Shown: one piece after another, positions 9,158 through 18,532 of the stretch
Layout of the letters: the number at the start of each line of letters is the position of its first letter
Numbering within the stretch: the stretch's first letter is position 1
Source: Caballeronia pedi
Lineage (GTDB): Bacteria; Pseudomonadota; Gammaproteobacteria; Burkholderiales; Burkholderiaceae
NCBI RefSeq assembly: GCF_001544915.2
Contig: NZ_FCOE02000001.1
Location: 434,001-498,000, forward strand
DNA length: 64,000 bases
Direction of reading: 5' to 3'
Notes under the pieces: model-generated
What the model was told of the DNA's origin: nothing
The model's input: only the letters and a program-made list of their open reading frames with translations
Database searches by the model: none
Made by a program: the position numbers and the translations under genes

Positions 9158-9472
9158 GTCGTCTCTTCCTCTGATTGGCTGTGCGCCCGTTCTGCGCGGA
9201 CGGCGGTTCGCGATGCCGCGCGATCACGGTCAAGGCGGTTGAGTGAGCATTTGCTCTATTGATGATCTAATGATCGTATTCGCGGGAACGAAAGTCAAGA
9301 CGCGTCGCGTCGTGCGATGCCGCGCAATTTACGCACCTCTGCGGCGCACAAATTTCATGGGCGGCAGCGGATCGGGAATAACCCGGATAGTCAACCCGAC
9401 GGCCATTGAACGAAGGTGCGTGAGCCAATTGCCTATAACGATAGGCGGAAAATTAGAACGCGGGAGACAGAC
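9158..9472. promoter_or_regulatory. divergent control region with candidate operators
   Basis: This 315-base gap separates the dehydrogenase and FGGY kinase starts and has no credible gene. It holds GAGCA-TT-TGCTC at 9245-9256 inside a locally AT-rich stretch with repeated TGATC/ATGATC words, and GCCTAT-AACG-ATAGGC at 9431-9446, 26 bases before the kinase start. Both dyads are plausible binding sites, the first for the SorC-family regulator. I could not fix the -35/-10 boxes with confidence. Confidence 0.5.
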
Positions 9473-11008
9473 ATGGATTACGTGATCGGCATCGACATCG
9501 GCACACAGAGCACGAAGGCGTTGCTCGTCGATACCAGCGGCGCGATCGTCGCGCAGCATTCGAGCGCCTACCATCCGGATACGCCCAAGCCCTTGTGGGC
9601 GGAGCAGTGGGCGTCGGTGTGGTTCGATGCCGTGACGGCGTGTATCGCGGGCGTCGTCTCGAAGGCGCGGGAGCAGGGCGTCGCGGCAAGCGATGTCAAG
9701 TCGCTCTGCGTGAGCAGTCTCTACGGCGGCTCGGGCATTCCCGTCGACGAGAACATGGAGCCGCTCTATCCGTGTCTCATCTGGATGGACCGGCGCGCGA
9801 CGGCGGAGGTCGAGTGGGTGCGCGAGCATGTCGACATGAAGCGGCTGCAAACGATCACGGGCAACGGCGTGGACAGTTATTACGGCTTCACGAAGATCCT
9901 ATGGCTGCGCAATCACCAGCCCGATGTGTGGAACAAGACGCGCTATTTTCTGCCGCCCAATGCGTTCGTGATCCAGCGTCTGACGGGCGAGCTCGCCGTC
10001 GATCATAGTTCGGCGGGGAACCTCGGCGGCGTGTACGACATCGCGGCGCGCGCATGGTCGAAGGAGGCGCTCGACATGCTCGGCATTCCCGCTTCGATGA
10101 TGCCGCAGCGGCTCGTCGAATCGTCGGACGTAGTGGGCGGACTGGTGCCGGAGTGGGCCGGCAAGCTGGGTCTCGCCGCGGGCACGCCGGTCGTCGCGGG
10201 TGGCGTCGATGCGGCTGTGGCGACGTTCGCGGCGGGCGTTACCAAGGCGGGTCATCACGTCGCGATGATCGGCACCAGCATGTGCTGGGGCTATATCAAC
10301 CAGACCGTCGATGCGAGTCACGGACTCGTGTCGATGCCGCATGTGTATAACGGCAGGCACGATCTGTATGTGTTCGGCGGCGCGAGCACGGCGGGGCAAT
10401 GTGTGGCGTGGTATCGCGATCAGTTTTGCCAGGGAGAAATCGCCGCAGCGAAGGCGCTGCCGCATGGCGATCCGCATCGCCTGCTGGAGGAGGCGGCGTC
10501 GCAGGTTGCGGCGGGTTCCGATGGCGTCGTGTTCCTGCCTTATCTGATGGGCGAGCGCAGTCCGGTGTGGGATGCGCACGCGAGCGGCACGTTCGTCGGG
10601 CTCAATCTGTTTCATACGCGTGCGACGCTTTATCGTGCGGTGCTCGAAGGGGTTGCGTTTGCGTTGAAGCACAACATGGAGGCGGGGCGGCGTGGGGCGC
10701 AGTCGCTCGATGACCGGTTGATCGTCGTGGGCGGCGCGGCGCATTCGGATCTGTGGATGCAGATCATCGCGGATGTGACCGGGTATCCGGTGCTGTCGAT
10801 TGAACAGGATGTCGAAGCGGCGATGGGGGCGGCGTTGCTGGCGGCGCTGGGGGCGGAACTCGTGTCGCGGGAGACCGCCGAAGGCGGGTGGGTGGTTGAG
10901 CGGGCTCGGCCGGATGGGGCGCGGGAGAGCGTTTATGCGGAACGCTTCGAGGTATATCGGGAGCTTTATCCGGCGTTGAAGCCGTTGATGCATCGGTTGC
11001 GGGGGTGA
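9473..11008 (+). CDS. FGGY-family carbohydrate kinase
   Basis: The 511-residue kinase opens with IGIDIGTQSTKALLVD (phosphate-binding loop) and has the expected catalytic Asp246 in VAGGVDAAV. It differs clearly from the xylB product, lacking the SGQMHG signature and showing SSLYGGSG instead, so it is a separate subfamily. The ATG at 9473 is preferred over an upstream in-frame GTG because a GGGAGA site precedes it and the family motif starts at residue 4. It is divergent from the polyol dehydrogenase and probably phosphorylates another ketose or polyol produced in this locus; the actual substrate is not readable. Confidence 0.88.
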   Translation: MDYVIGIDIGTQSTKALLVDTSGAIVAQHSSAYHPDTPKPLWAEQWASVWFDAVTACIAGVVSKAREQGVAASDVKSLCVSSLYGGSGIPVDENMEPLYPCLIWMDRRATAEVEWVREHVDMKRLQTITGNGVDSYYGFTKILWLRNHQPDVWNKTRYFLPPNAFVIQRLTGELAVDHSSAGNLGGVYDIAARAWSKEALDMLGIPASMMPQRLVESSDVVGGLVPEWAGKLGLAAGTPVVAGGVDAAVATFAAGVTKAGHHVAMIGTSMCWGYINQTVDASHGLVSMPHVYNGRHDLYVFGGASTAGQCVAWYRDQFCQGEIAAAKALPHGDPHRLLEEAASQVAAGSDGVVFLPYLMGERSPVWDAHASGTFVGLNLFHTRATLYRAVLEGVAFALKHNMEAGRRGAQSLDDRLIVVGGAAHSDLWMQIIADVTGYPVLSIEQDVEAAMGAALLAALGAELVSRETAEGGWVVERARPDGARESVYAERFEVYRELYPALKPLMHRLRG

Positions 11009-11056
11009 GGGCGTCTTTGGGGGTTATTTTGACATCCCATAGAAGCCCCAAAAACC

Positions 11057-11881
11057 CTACCGCCCCCCCAGCACCGGATGCGAATCAAACACCGGCCCCT
11101 GCACGAAATGCACGTCGAACTGCTGCAACGCATTGAACTGCGCTTCATCGCAGACATTGGAAAAGATGAGCGGAATCCTCAACCGATGTGCATAAGCCAC
11201 CAGATGCTTCACCACGGAATCCCGCAAAGCCGCCCCCGCATCCATCTTGATGAAGTCGAGCCGGGCCATGTCCGACACCGCCATGATCTGCCCTGCATTG
11301 GGCAAATTCCCCGCGACCTTGAACCCGTAATGCTGATAGCTCTTGGTGAGATACCCAAGAAACGTCTTGTGCGCAACCGCTGCCGCCGGCAATTCGATCA
11401 CCACCCGCGACGGGCTCATACCGAACTCCATCAGCACCGAAGAGAAGTGCAGCCCATGGTCGTACTTCACGCTCTTCAAAAGCCGCTCATGCACGCGCAA
11501 AAACAGCAACCCGGGCCGATGCGGCCCGAAGAAGTTGAACGCATGCAGCGCGCGCGATAACCGGTCCAGCGTGACCAGCTCGCGATCATCTTCCAGTTGC
11601 CCGAAAGGATCGCGCGGCGCGTCGCCCTGAATCAGCGTCAGCGCCTGCACGCCGAGCTCGTCGCCGAACCGCTCGGCGCTCTCCGGCGACGCGCTCAAGG
11701 TCTGCGGAAAACTGTGCGTGCCGACATCGAAGATCGGCTCGTACGCGCTCGAAATGCACAGGTCGCGGTAATGCGCGATCGCCTCGCCCGCATGCTCGTT
11801 CTCGCCGAGCACGACATGCGCGCCAAGAAACGGATGTTCCGCGGCGCGGGCGACGAGTTCAGGCAAGGACGGGGCGATCAT
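11057..11881 (-). CDS. degenerate EAL-domain protein
   Basis: The 274-residue protein aligns by eye with the EAL fold of cyclic-di-GMP phosphodiesterases, but the key motifs are altered. EAL appears as YEPIFD, the beta-strand motif as VVIELP, and the metal-binding DDFG loop is absent (KVAGNLPNAGQ stands where it should be); DFIKMD is partly kept and the last motif reads QGPVF. This points to a protein that may bind c-di-GMP or another partner without hydrolysing it. No GGDEF, PAS or membrane segment is visible. It is divergent from hmgA over a 231-base gap. Confidence 0.8.
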   Translation of the reverse strand: MIAPSLPELVARAAEHPFLGAHVVLGENEHAGEAIAHYRDLCISSAYEPIFDVGTHSFPQTLSASPESAERFGDELGVQALTLIQGDAPRDPFGQLEDDRELVTLDRLSRALHAFNFFGPHRPGLLFLRVHERLLKSVKYDHGLHFSSVLMEFGMSPSRVVIELPAAAVAHKTFLGYLTKSYQHYGFKVAGNLPNAGQIMAVSDMARLDFIKMDAGAALRDSVVKHLVAYAHRLRIPLIFSNVCDEAQFNALQQFDVHFVQGPVFDSHPVLGGR

Positions 11882-12018
11882 GGATGGAGCGTTCGGTTTA
11901 TGGGGGCGTGCCGCACCGGCGATTTTCGTTGGAATGGTCGATGGTATCAGCGCGCAACACCGCGTCCAGCACCAAATTCACATATTGATATGCCGGAAGA
12001 AGCGCGTCGATTAAGGGT

Positions 12019-12064
12019 TTACGATGAATTTCACTAATCGTAATTGGTTTTACTATGCGTAAAA
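12019..12064 (+). promoter_or_regulatory. candidate LysR-type box and second dyad before hmgA
   Basis: TTACGAT at 12019-12025 and ATCGTAA at 12037-12043 form a perfect dyad with an 11-base spacer, matching the T-N11-A layout of LysR-type regulator sites. Directly after it lies TTTTAC-N5-GTAAAA at 12048-12064. Both are in an AT-rich island 50-95 bases before the hmgA start. Confidence 0.55.
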
Positions 12065-12112
12065 CGCGGCGGCAATGCGCCCGCACTCATTCTTTTGTCG
12101 AGGATTTCGACC

Positions 12113-13450
12113 ATGCCAACGTTCGAGACGCACACGGACGCGAACCAGCACTATCAATCCGGCTTCGCGAACGACTTCGCCACCGAAGCGCTGCCGGGCG
12201 CGCTGCCGATCGGCCGCAACTCGCCGCAGCGCGCCGCCTACGGCCTTTACGCCGAGCAGCTTTCGGGTACCGCATTCACCGCGCCGCGCGCGCACAATCG
12301 CCGCTCGTGGCTGTATCGCATCCGGCCGGGCGCGGTGCACAAGCCGTTCACGCGCGTGCCCGCCGACGCGCTGCGCGCGAAGCTCGTCGCCAATTTCGCC
12401 GACGTGCCCGCTACGCCGCCCAATCAGCTTCGCTGGGACCCGTTGCCGATGCCCGCCGCGCCGACCGACTTCATCGACGGCTGGGTGACGATGGCTGGCA
12501 ACGGCGCCGCCGAATCGATGTCCGGCTGCGCGATTCATCTCTACGCGGCGAACCGCTCGATGCAGGACCGCTTCTTCTACAACAGCGACGGCGAATTGCT
12601 GATCGTGCCGCAGCAAGGCCGTCTCGCGATTTCGACCGAACTCGGCAAGCTGGATGTCGAACCGTACGAGATCGCGGTGATTCCGCGCGGCGTGCGCTTT
12701 TCGGTGGCATTGCCCGAGGGCGAAGCGCGCGGCTACATCTGCGAGAACTTCGGCGCGCTGCTGCAGTTGCCGGATCTCGGGCCGATCGGCTCGAACGGAC
12801 TCGCGAATCCGCGCGACTTCCTCACGCCGCACGCCGCCTATGAAGACCGCGAAGGCAGGTTCGAACTCGTCACCAAGATGAACGGCGTGCTGTGGCGTGC
12901 GGATATCGGTCATTCGCCGCTCGATGTCGTCGCGTGGCACGGCAACTACGCGCCGTACAAGTACGATCTGCGCCACTTCAACGCCATCGGCTCGATCGGC
13001 TTCGACCATCCCGATCCGTCGATCTTCCTCGTGCTGCAATCGCCGAGCGACACGCCGGGCGTCGACACGATCGACTTCGTGATCTTCCCGCCGCGCTGGC
13101 TCGCGGCGGAGGATACGTTCCGCCCGCCGTGGTTCCATCGCAATGTCGCGAGCGAGTTCATGGGCCTCGTGCACGGCGTCTACGATGCAAAGGCCGAAGG
13201 CTTCTTGCCTGGCGGCGCGAGTCTGCACAACTGCATGTCGGGGCATGGGCCCGATGCGGAGACGTTCGAGAAGGCATCGCGCAGCGATACCTCGAAGCCC
13301 GCGAAGGTCGATGCCACGATGGCCTTCATGTTCGAGACGCGCACGCTGATCAAGCCGACGCAGTTCGCGCTCGAAACCGCGCAGTTGCAGGCGAACTACT
13401 ACGAGTGCTGGCAAGGCCTCACGAAACACTTCAACCCGGAGCAACGATGA
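12113..13450 (+). CDS. hmgA: homogentisate 1,2-dioxygenase
   Basis: The 445-residue enzyme opens the aromatic ring of homogentisate to maleylacetoacetate, the central step of tyrosine and phenylalanine breakdown. The non-haem iron ligands expected from the human enzyme are His342 and Glu348 ([10 protein letters not shown]) and His378 (MSGHGPD). The N-terminal QSGFGN-like stretch QSGFANDF is typical. ATG at 12113 is chosen because it gives the family N-terminus and follows GAGG by nine bases. Its stop overlaps the fahA start as ATGA. Confidence 0.96.
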   Translation: MPTFETHTDANQHYQSGFANDFATEALPGALPIGRNSPQRAAYGLYAEQLSGTAFTAPRAHNRRSWLYRIRPGAVHKPFTRVPADALRAKLVANFADVPATPPNQLRWDPLPMPAAPTDFIDGWVTMAGNGAAESMSGCAIHLYAANRSMQDRFFYNSDGELLIVPQQGRLAISTELGKLDVEPYEIAVIPRGVRFSVALPEGEARGYICENFGALLQLPDLGPIGSNGLANPRDFLTPHAAYEDREGRFELVTKMNGVLWRADIGHSPLDVVAWHGNYAPYKYDLRHFNAIGSIGFDHPDPSIFLVLQSPSDTPGVDTIDFVIFPPRWLAAEDTFRPPWFHRNVASEFMGLVHGVYDAKAEGFLPGGASLHNCMSGHGPDAETFEKASRSDTSKPAKVDATMAFMFETRTLIKPTQFALETAQLQANYYECWQGLTKHFNPEQR

Positions 13451-14733
13451 ACGACGCGCTGCAGGCCACACTCGCGCCCGCCTTGAAAAGCTGGATCGAA
13501 TCCGCGAACGATCCCGCGAGCGACTTCCCGATCCAGAACCTGCCGTTCGGCGTATTCAGCGACGCGGTGAACCCACAGCCGCGCGCGGGCGTCGCGATCG
13601 GCGACTGGATCGTCGATCTGGCCGCGCTCGAACGCGCCGGCCTCGTCGATGCGCACGGCGCGTTCGACAAGCCGCGTCTGAACGACTTCATCGCGCTCGG
13701 ACGGGAGAAGTGGCGTGAAGTGCGCATCGCCTTGAGCGGTCTGCTCGCGCACGGCAACGCAACCTTGCGCGACGATGAAACGCTGCGCCGCCGCGCGCTC
13801 GTGCCGCGCCCGGATGCGACGATGCATCTGCCCGTCGAGATTCCGGGCTACACGGATTTCTATTCGTCGAAGGAGCACGCGACCAACGTCGGCTCGATGT
13901 TCCGCGATCCGAAGAACGCGCTGTTGCCGAACTGGTCGGAGATGCCGATCGGCTATAACGGGCGCGCATCGTCGGTCGTGGTGAGCGGCACGCCGGTGCG
14001 CCGGCCCAACGGGCAGATCAAGCTGCCGGATCAGGATCGTCCGGTCTACGGCGCGTGCCGCAAACTGGATATCGAGCTGGAGACGGGCTTCATCATCGGC
14101 CGGGGCAACGCGCTCGGCGAGCCGATCGCGTGTGAGGACGCGGAAGCGCATATCTTCGGCATGGTGCTGCTGAACGACTGGAGCGCGCGCGACATCCAGC
14201 AATGGGAATACGTGCCGCTCGGGCCGTTCAACTCGAAGGGTTTCGCGACCACCATTTCGCCGTGGATCGTCACGCTCGACGCGCTCGAGCCGTTTCGCAC
14301 CGCGACGCCCGTGCAGGAGCCGCAGCCGCTTGCGTATCTGCGCCACGCGGGCGATCACGCGTTCGAGATCGAACTGGAAGTGCTGCTGCGGGCCGAGGGC
14401 GCGCGTCAGCCGGCCAGCATTTCGCGCACCAACTTCAAGCTGATGTACTGGTCGATGGCACAGCAGCTCGCGCATCACACGGTTGGCGGCTGCAATACGC
14501 GCGTCGGCGATCTGATGGGCTCGGGCACGATCAGCGGGTCGACACCGCAATCGTGCGGCAGCCTGCTCGAAAGCACCTGGAACGGGCGGCGGCCCCTGAA
14601 GCTGGAAGAGGGCGTGGAACGCGTGTTCCTGCAGGACGGCGACGAAATCACCTTGCGCGGATGGTGTCAGGGCGACGGCTATCGCGTTGGGTTTGGCGCG
14701 TGCGCCGGGCAGATTCTTGCGGCGCGCGGTTGA
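13447..14733 (+). CDS. fahA: fumarylacetoacetase
   Basis: The 428-residue product hydrolyses fumarylacetoacetate to fumarate and acetoacetate. Metal-binding signatures are present: [15 protein letters not shown], the paired glutamates in DIELETGF, and [11 protein letters not shown]. The start codon overlaps the hmgA stop, so the two are coupled. Maleylacetoacetate isomerase, which acts between these two enzymes, is not encoded in the window. A strong terminator follows 15 bases after the stop. Confidence 0.95.
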   Translation: MNDALQATLAPALKSWIESANDPASDFPIQNLPFGVFSDAVNPQPRAGVAIGDWIVDLAALERAGLVDAHGAFDKPRLNDFIALGREKWREVRIALSGLLAHGNATLRDDETLRRRALVPRPDATMHLPVEIPGYTDFYSSKEHATNVGSMFRDPKNALLPNWSEMPIGYNGRASSVVVSGTPVRRPNGQIKLPDQDRPVYGACRKLDIELETGFIIGRGNALGEPIACEDAEAHIFGMVLLNDWSARDIQQWEYVPLGPFNSKGFATTISPWIVTLDALEPFRTATPVQEPQPLAYLRHAGDHAFEIELEVLLRAEGARQPASISRTNFKLMYWSMAQQLAHHTVGGCNTRVGDLMGSGTISGSTPQSCGSLLESTWNGRRPLKLEEGVERVFLQDGDEITLRGWCQGDGYRVGFGACAGQILAARG

Positions 14734-14748
14734 TCTGCGATCTTGTGA

Positions 14749-14775
14749 AGCGGCCCGGCGAGGCCGCTTTTTTTT
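14749..14775 (+). terminator. Rho-independent terminator after fahA
   Basis: AGCGGCC at 14749-14755 pairs with GGCCGCT at 14762-14768 across a six-base loop and is followed by an eight-base T-run. It separates hmgA-fahA from the MFS transporter gene. Confidence 0.9.
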
Positions 14776-14793
14776 CAAGCAAAGGAAAACGAC

Positions 14794-16149
14794 ATGGCGT
14801 TCGAGACCACTCCGCAGGGCAACGTGATCGATGTCGAGCGTGCGCTCGGCGACGCACATCGGCCGGCATTCCAGTTCATGCTGCTCGTGCTCTGCGGGCT
14901 ATGCCTCGTGATCGACGGCTTCGACGCACAGGCGATGGGCTACGTCGCGCCCGCGGTCATTGCGGACTGGCATGTGTCCACGGCCGCGCTCGGACCGGTG
15001 TTCAGCGCGAGCCTCTTCGGCATGCTGATCGGCTCCCTGGGATTGTCGGTGCTGGCGGACCGCATCGGGCGACGCCCGGTGCTGATCGGCGCGACCGTGT
15101 TCTTCGGATCGTCGATGATCGCTACCGCGTTCACCCACGATCTCGCGCTGCTCACGGTGCTGCGCTTCATCACGGGTCTCGGGCTCGGCTGCATCATGCC
15201 GAACGCGATGGCGCTCGTCGGCGAGTTCTCGACTCCCGCGCATCGCGTGAAGCGGATGATGCTCGTGTCGTGCGGCTTCACGCTCGGCGCGGCGCTGGGC
15301 GGCTTTCTGAGCGCCGCGCTGATTCCCGCGTTTGGCTGGCGCTCGGTCTTCTGGGTCGGCGGCGCGGTGCCCTTGCTGCTCGCGCTGGTGATGATCGTCG
15401 CGCTGCCCGAATCGCTGCAGTTTCTGGTGCTCAAGGGCCGCGAAGCGCGCGCGAAGGCGTGGCTCGCGAAATTCGATCCGGCGCTGCCGATCGATGCGTC
15501 GACACGTCTGGTCGTGCACGAGAAGGCGGGCGGCGGTGCGCCGGTGGCCGAACTGTTCCGCGCGGGCCGCGGGCCGGTGACGCTGATTCTCTGGGCGATC
15601 AACTTCATGAATCTCATCGATCTGTACTTCCTGTCGAACTGGCTGCCGACCGTGATGCGCGATGCGGGTTACACGCAAGGAATGGCGGTGCTCATCGGCA
15701 CCTTGCTGCAGACGGGTGGGGTGCTCGGGACGCTTTCGCTCGGCTGGTTCATCGAACGCTTCGGGTTCGTGCGCGTGCTGCTCGCATGCTTCGGTGTGGG
15801 TGCGGTGTGTGTCGGGCTGATCGGCGGCGTCGCGCACGTACAGGTATGGCTGTTCGTGGTGGTGTTCGCGACCGGCTTTTGTATCATCGGCGGGCAACCG
15901 GCGGTCAACGCGCTCGCGGGTCATTTCTATCCGACGACGCTGCGCTCGACCGGCATCGGCTGGAGTCTGGGCATCGGGCGCGTCGGATCGGTGATCGGGC
16001 CGCTCGTCGGCGGGCAGATGATCGCGCTCGGCTGGAGCAATGTCGCGTTGTTTCACGCCGCGGCGGTGCCGGTGTTGTGCTCCACGCTGCTGGTCGCCGT
16101 GCTGGCGGTCGTGCAGCGCGAAAAGGGCGGAACGCTGCGCACGGCCTGA
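14794..16149 (+). CDS. MFS transporter, aromatic acid:H+ symporter type
   Basis: The 451-residue protein has twelve predicted membrane segments and the features of the AAHS family: DGFDAQAMGYVAP in the first segment, the loop 2-3 motif ADRIGRRPV and the NLIDLYFLSNWLP stretch in the second half. Such carriers (PcaK, BenK, MhpT) import hydroxylated aromatic acids. Its position after hmgA-fahA suggests a phenylacetate- or homogentisate-type substrate, but a terminator lies between, so coregulation is not assured. The start at 14794 follows AAGGAAAAC. Confidence 0.88.
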   Translation: MAFETTPQGNVIDVERALGDAHRPAFQFMLLVLCGLCLVIDGFDAQAMGYVAPAVIADWHVSTAALGPVFSASLFGMLIGSLGLSVLADRIGRRPVLIGATVFFGSSMIATAFTHDLALLTVLRFITGLGLGCIMPNAMALVGEFSTPAHRVKRMMLVSCGFTLGAALGGFLSAALIPAFGWRSVFWVGGAVPLLLALVMIVALPESLQFLVLKGREARAKAWLAKFDPALPIDASTRLVVHEKAGGGAPVAELFRAGRGPVTLILWAINFMNLIDLYFLSNWLPTVMRDAGYTQGMAVLIGTLLQTGGVLGTLSLGWFIERFGFVRVLLACFGVGAVCVGLIGGVAHVQVWLFVVVFATGFCIIGGQPAVNALAGHFYPTTLRSTGIGWSLGIGRVGSVIGPLVGGQMIALGWSNVALFHAAAVPVLCSTLLVAVLAVVQREKGGTLRTA

Positions 16150-16185
16150 CGGTTCGGAGCGCGCGTCGGGCGGCGTGATCGATGC

Positions 16186-17337
16186 TCAGCGCGTCGCGCG
16201 CCGTTCCCACCAGACCGCCACCAGAAACGCCGCCGCCGCCGCAGTCAACACGCCGATCAAGGCATCCGCGCCGATACGCTGCATCAACGTCCCCGCGACG
16301 ATCGGACCGCCGAAGCTCGCCACACTCCACGACGCCCCGATGATCGCTGTCGCCGACACGAGCGTCGGGCCGCGGAAGCGCTCGCCGCACGCGACGATCG
16401 AAAGCGTGTAGACGCTGCCCGCCGCCGCGCCGATCACGAAAAGCAGCGGCCAGCAGATCCACGGATGCTCGACAGCCCATGGCAGCAGCGGCAACAGCAC
16501 CACGACGACCACTCCCGCGCCCGCATGCACCTTCGCGCGCCCGATGCGATCGGCGAGCCAGCCGATCGGGAATTGCATCGTCGTGTCGCCGAACAGGATG
16601 GCGGAGGCGAACAGCACGCCGGTCTCCTCGCCGATACCGTGCGACATCGCGAAGAGCGGCATCAGCGAGAGCGCGAGCGTGTCGAAGAGCGCGAAGAAGC
16701 CCGTGCCGATCACGAGCGCCGGCATACGCGGCAGCACTTGCCGCCAGTCGCCGTGCTCGCCTTCGCCGTCGCCGGAAGCGAGCGCGTGCGGCGTGCCGCG
16801 TATCGACGCGAGCGCGGGCAACGCCAGCAGAAAGATCGCGCCGCAGATCGCGAAGCGCATCGAGGGCAGGCCGCCGATCACGCTGACGAGCACCGGGCCG
16901 GTCATCTGGAAGAGCGTGAAGTTGGTCGCGTAGATGGCGACGACGCGGCCGCGCGTCGTATCGTCCCCGAGCTGCGTGACCCACGCCTCGCCGATCGTGA
17001 AGAGCAGCATCAGCGCCGCGCCGCACAGAAAGCGCAGCACGGCCCACAGCCAAAGATCCACGGTGAACTGCATCGCGATGGTGGACAGCGCCGCGACGAT
17101 CACCGTGCCGACGATCGTCTCGCGCGCGCCGCAACGCGCCGCGACGCGGCTCGCGAACGGCGCGACCGCGAGGCCGCCGCCCGCCTGCATGGCAGTCATC
17201 AGGCCGACCAAGCCGGTGCCGTAGCCCGCTTGGGTCAAGGCGAGCGCGGTCAGCGGCAAGGTCGCGCCCAAGCCCAGGCCGACCACCGCGACGCTCAGGA
17301 TCAGCGCCAGAAAATCACGCGAAAGGATGCCCTTCAT
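16186..17337 (-). CDS. MFS transporter (YcaD-like)
   Basis: The 383-residue membrane protein has about twelve hydrophobic segments, GLGATLPLTAL in the first and a signature-like SRVAARCGARE loop between segments 2 and 3. The pattern fits the YcaD/YfcJ-type MFS group, whose substrates are mostly unknown. It converges with the AAHS gene and follows the other MFS gene on the minus strand by only 22 bases, so the two are probably cotranscribed. No regulator or enzyme next to it hints at a substrate. Confidence 0.85.
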   Translation of the reverse strand: MKGILSRDFLALILSVAVVGLGLGATLPLTALALTQAGYGTGLVGLMTAMQAGGGLAVAPFASRVAARCGARETIVGTVIVAALSTIAMQFTVDLWLWAVLRFLCGAALMLLFTIGEAWVTQLGDDTTRGRVVAIYATNFTLFQMTGPVLVSVIGGLPSMRFAICGAIFLLALPALASIRGTPHALASGDGEGEHGDWRQVLPRMPALVIGTGFFALFDTLALSLMPLFAMSHGIGEETGVLFASAILFGDTTMQFPIGWLADRIGRAKVHAGAGVVVVVLLPLLPWAVEHPWICWPLLFVIGAAAGSVYTLSIVACGERFRGPTLVSATAIIGASWSVASFGGPIVAGTLMQRIGADALIGVLTAAAAAFLVAVWWERRATR

Positions 17338-17359
17338 GCAACGTACCGCCCGATAAGAA

Positions 17360-18532
17360 TCAGGCGGCCTGTCCGATCGAAAGACGGCGCGCGCGCTTGT
17401 CGAGCGTCGCCGACAGCAACGTGAGACCGAACGCGCTCGCCGCCATCATGATGCCGACCCACGGCAGCGACGTGAGCGGCGCGCCCGCGCTGATCACGCA
17501 GCCGCCGAGCCACGCGCCCGTCGCGTTGCCGAGGTTGAACGCGCCCTGATTCAACGTGGACGCGAGGTTGGGCGCGTCGCTCGCGCGGTTCACGATCAGC
17601 ATCTGCAGCGGCGGCACGATCGCGAACGCGAGCACGCCCCAGAAGAAGATCGTGATCATCGCCGGGACGGGCTCGTGCATCGTGCCGGCGAAGATCGTCA
17701 GAATGACGACGATCGCGAGCAGAAACGTCAGCAGCGAGCGCAGCAGCTTCCAGTCCGCGAGCTTGCCGCCGAGCGTGCTGCCCACCGTCAGCCCGAGGCC
17801 GAAGAGCAGCAGCACGTAAGTGACCGCGTGCGGCGAAAAGCCCGTGATGTCTTCGAGGATCGGCGTGATATACGTGAAGACCGAGAACAGACTCGCCGAC
17901 GCGAGCACGCTGATGCCGAGCACCATCAGCACTTGCGGGTTCTTGAGCACGTCGAATTCGCGCAGGATGCTGGTGTCGCGCATCTCGATGTGCTTGGGCA
18001 GGCACACGGCGAGCGCGCCCGCTGCCGCGACGCCGATCAGCGTCACCACCCAGAACGTCGCGCGCCAGCCGGCCGCCTGGCCGAGCGCGGTGCCGAGCGG
18101 CACGCCGAGCACGTTGGCGAGCGTGAGTCCGGTGAACATCAGCGCGATGGCCTGCGCGCGGCGGTTCGGCGCGACGAGATCGGCGGCGACCACCGAGCCG
18201 ATGCCGAAGAACGCGCCATGACAGAACGCCGTGACGATGCGCGCGCCCATCAGCACCCAGTAATTCGGCGCGAGCGCGCACAGCAGATTGCCGACGATGA
18301 ACACGCCGATCAGGTTCATCAGCGCTTGCTTGCGCGGCATCTTCGCGGTGACCACAGCCAGGATCGGCGCGCCGATCGTGACGCCGAGCGCATAGCCGGA
18401 AACGAGCATGCCGGCAGCCGGAATCGACACCGCGAGATCGCGCGCGACATTGGGCAACAGGCCCATGATGACGAATTCGGTCGTGCCGATGCCGAACGCG
18501 GCAATGGCGAGAGCGACGAGGGGCAGAGGCAT
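17360..18532 (-). CDS. MFS transporter, DHA1 drug/nucleoside/arabinose efflux type
   Basis: The product (390 residues from ATG at 18532) has twelve membrane segments and the family opening FGIGTTEFVIMGLLP, shared with AraJ, YdhP, NepI and SotB efflux proteins. Motif A is present in altered form as TAKMPRKQA. The in-frame GTG at 18556 would add eight residues not seen in the family; neither start has a convincing ribosome binding site. Export of a small hydrophilic compound is the likely role. It is the first gene of a two-gene minus-strand unit. Confidence 0.87.
   Translation of the reverse strand: MPLPLVALAIAAFGIGTTEFVIMGLLPNVARDLAVSIPAAGMLVSGYALGVTIGAPILAVVTAKMPRKQALMNLIGVFIVGNLLCALAPNYWVLMGARIVTAFCHGAFFGIGSVVAADLVAPNRRAQAIALMFTGLTLANVLGVPLGTALGQAAGWRATFWVVTLIGVAAAGALAVCLPKHIEMRDTSILREFDVLKNPQVLMVLGISVLASASLFSVFTYITPILEDITGFSPHAVTYVLLLFGLGLTVGSTLGGKLADWKLLRSLLTFLLAIVVILTIFAGTMHEPVPAMITIFFWGVLAFAIVPPLQMLIVNRASDAPNLASTLNQGAFNLGNATGAWLGGCVISAGAPLTSLPWVGIMMAASAFGLTLLSATLDKRARRLSIGQAA

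Noticed and set aside
6037..11047. The 12-mer CCATAGAAGCCC near 6040 and again near 11038, both just after minus-strand genes
   Set aside because: A 12-base match is expected many times by chance in 64 kb, and the flanks do not match.
14794..18532. Three MFS genes as a possible dedicated export island
   Set aside because: The first belongs to a different family and strand and the others have no linked enzymes or regulator, so a joint system is not supported.
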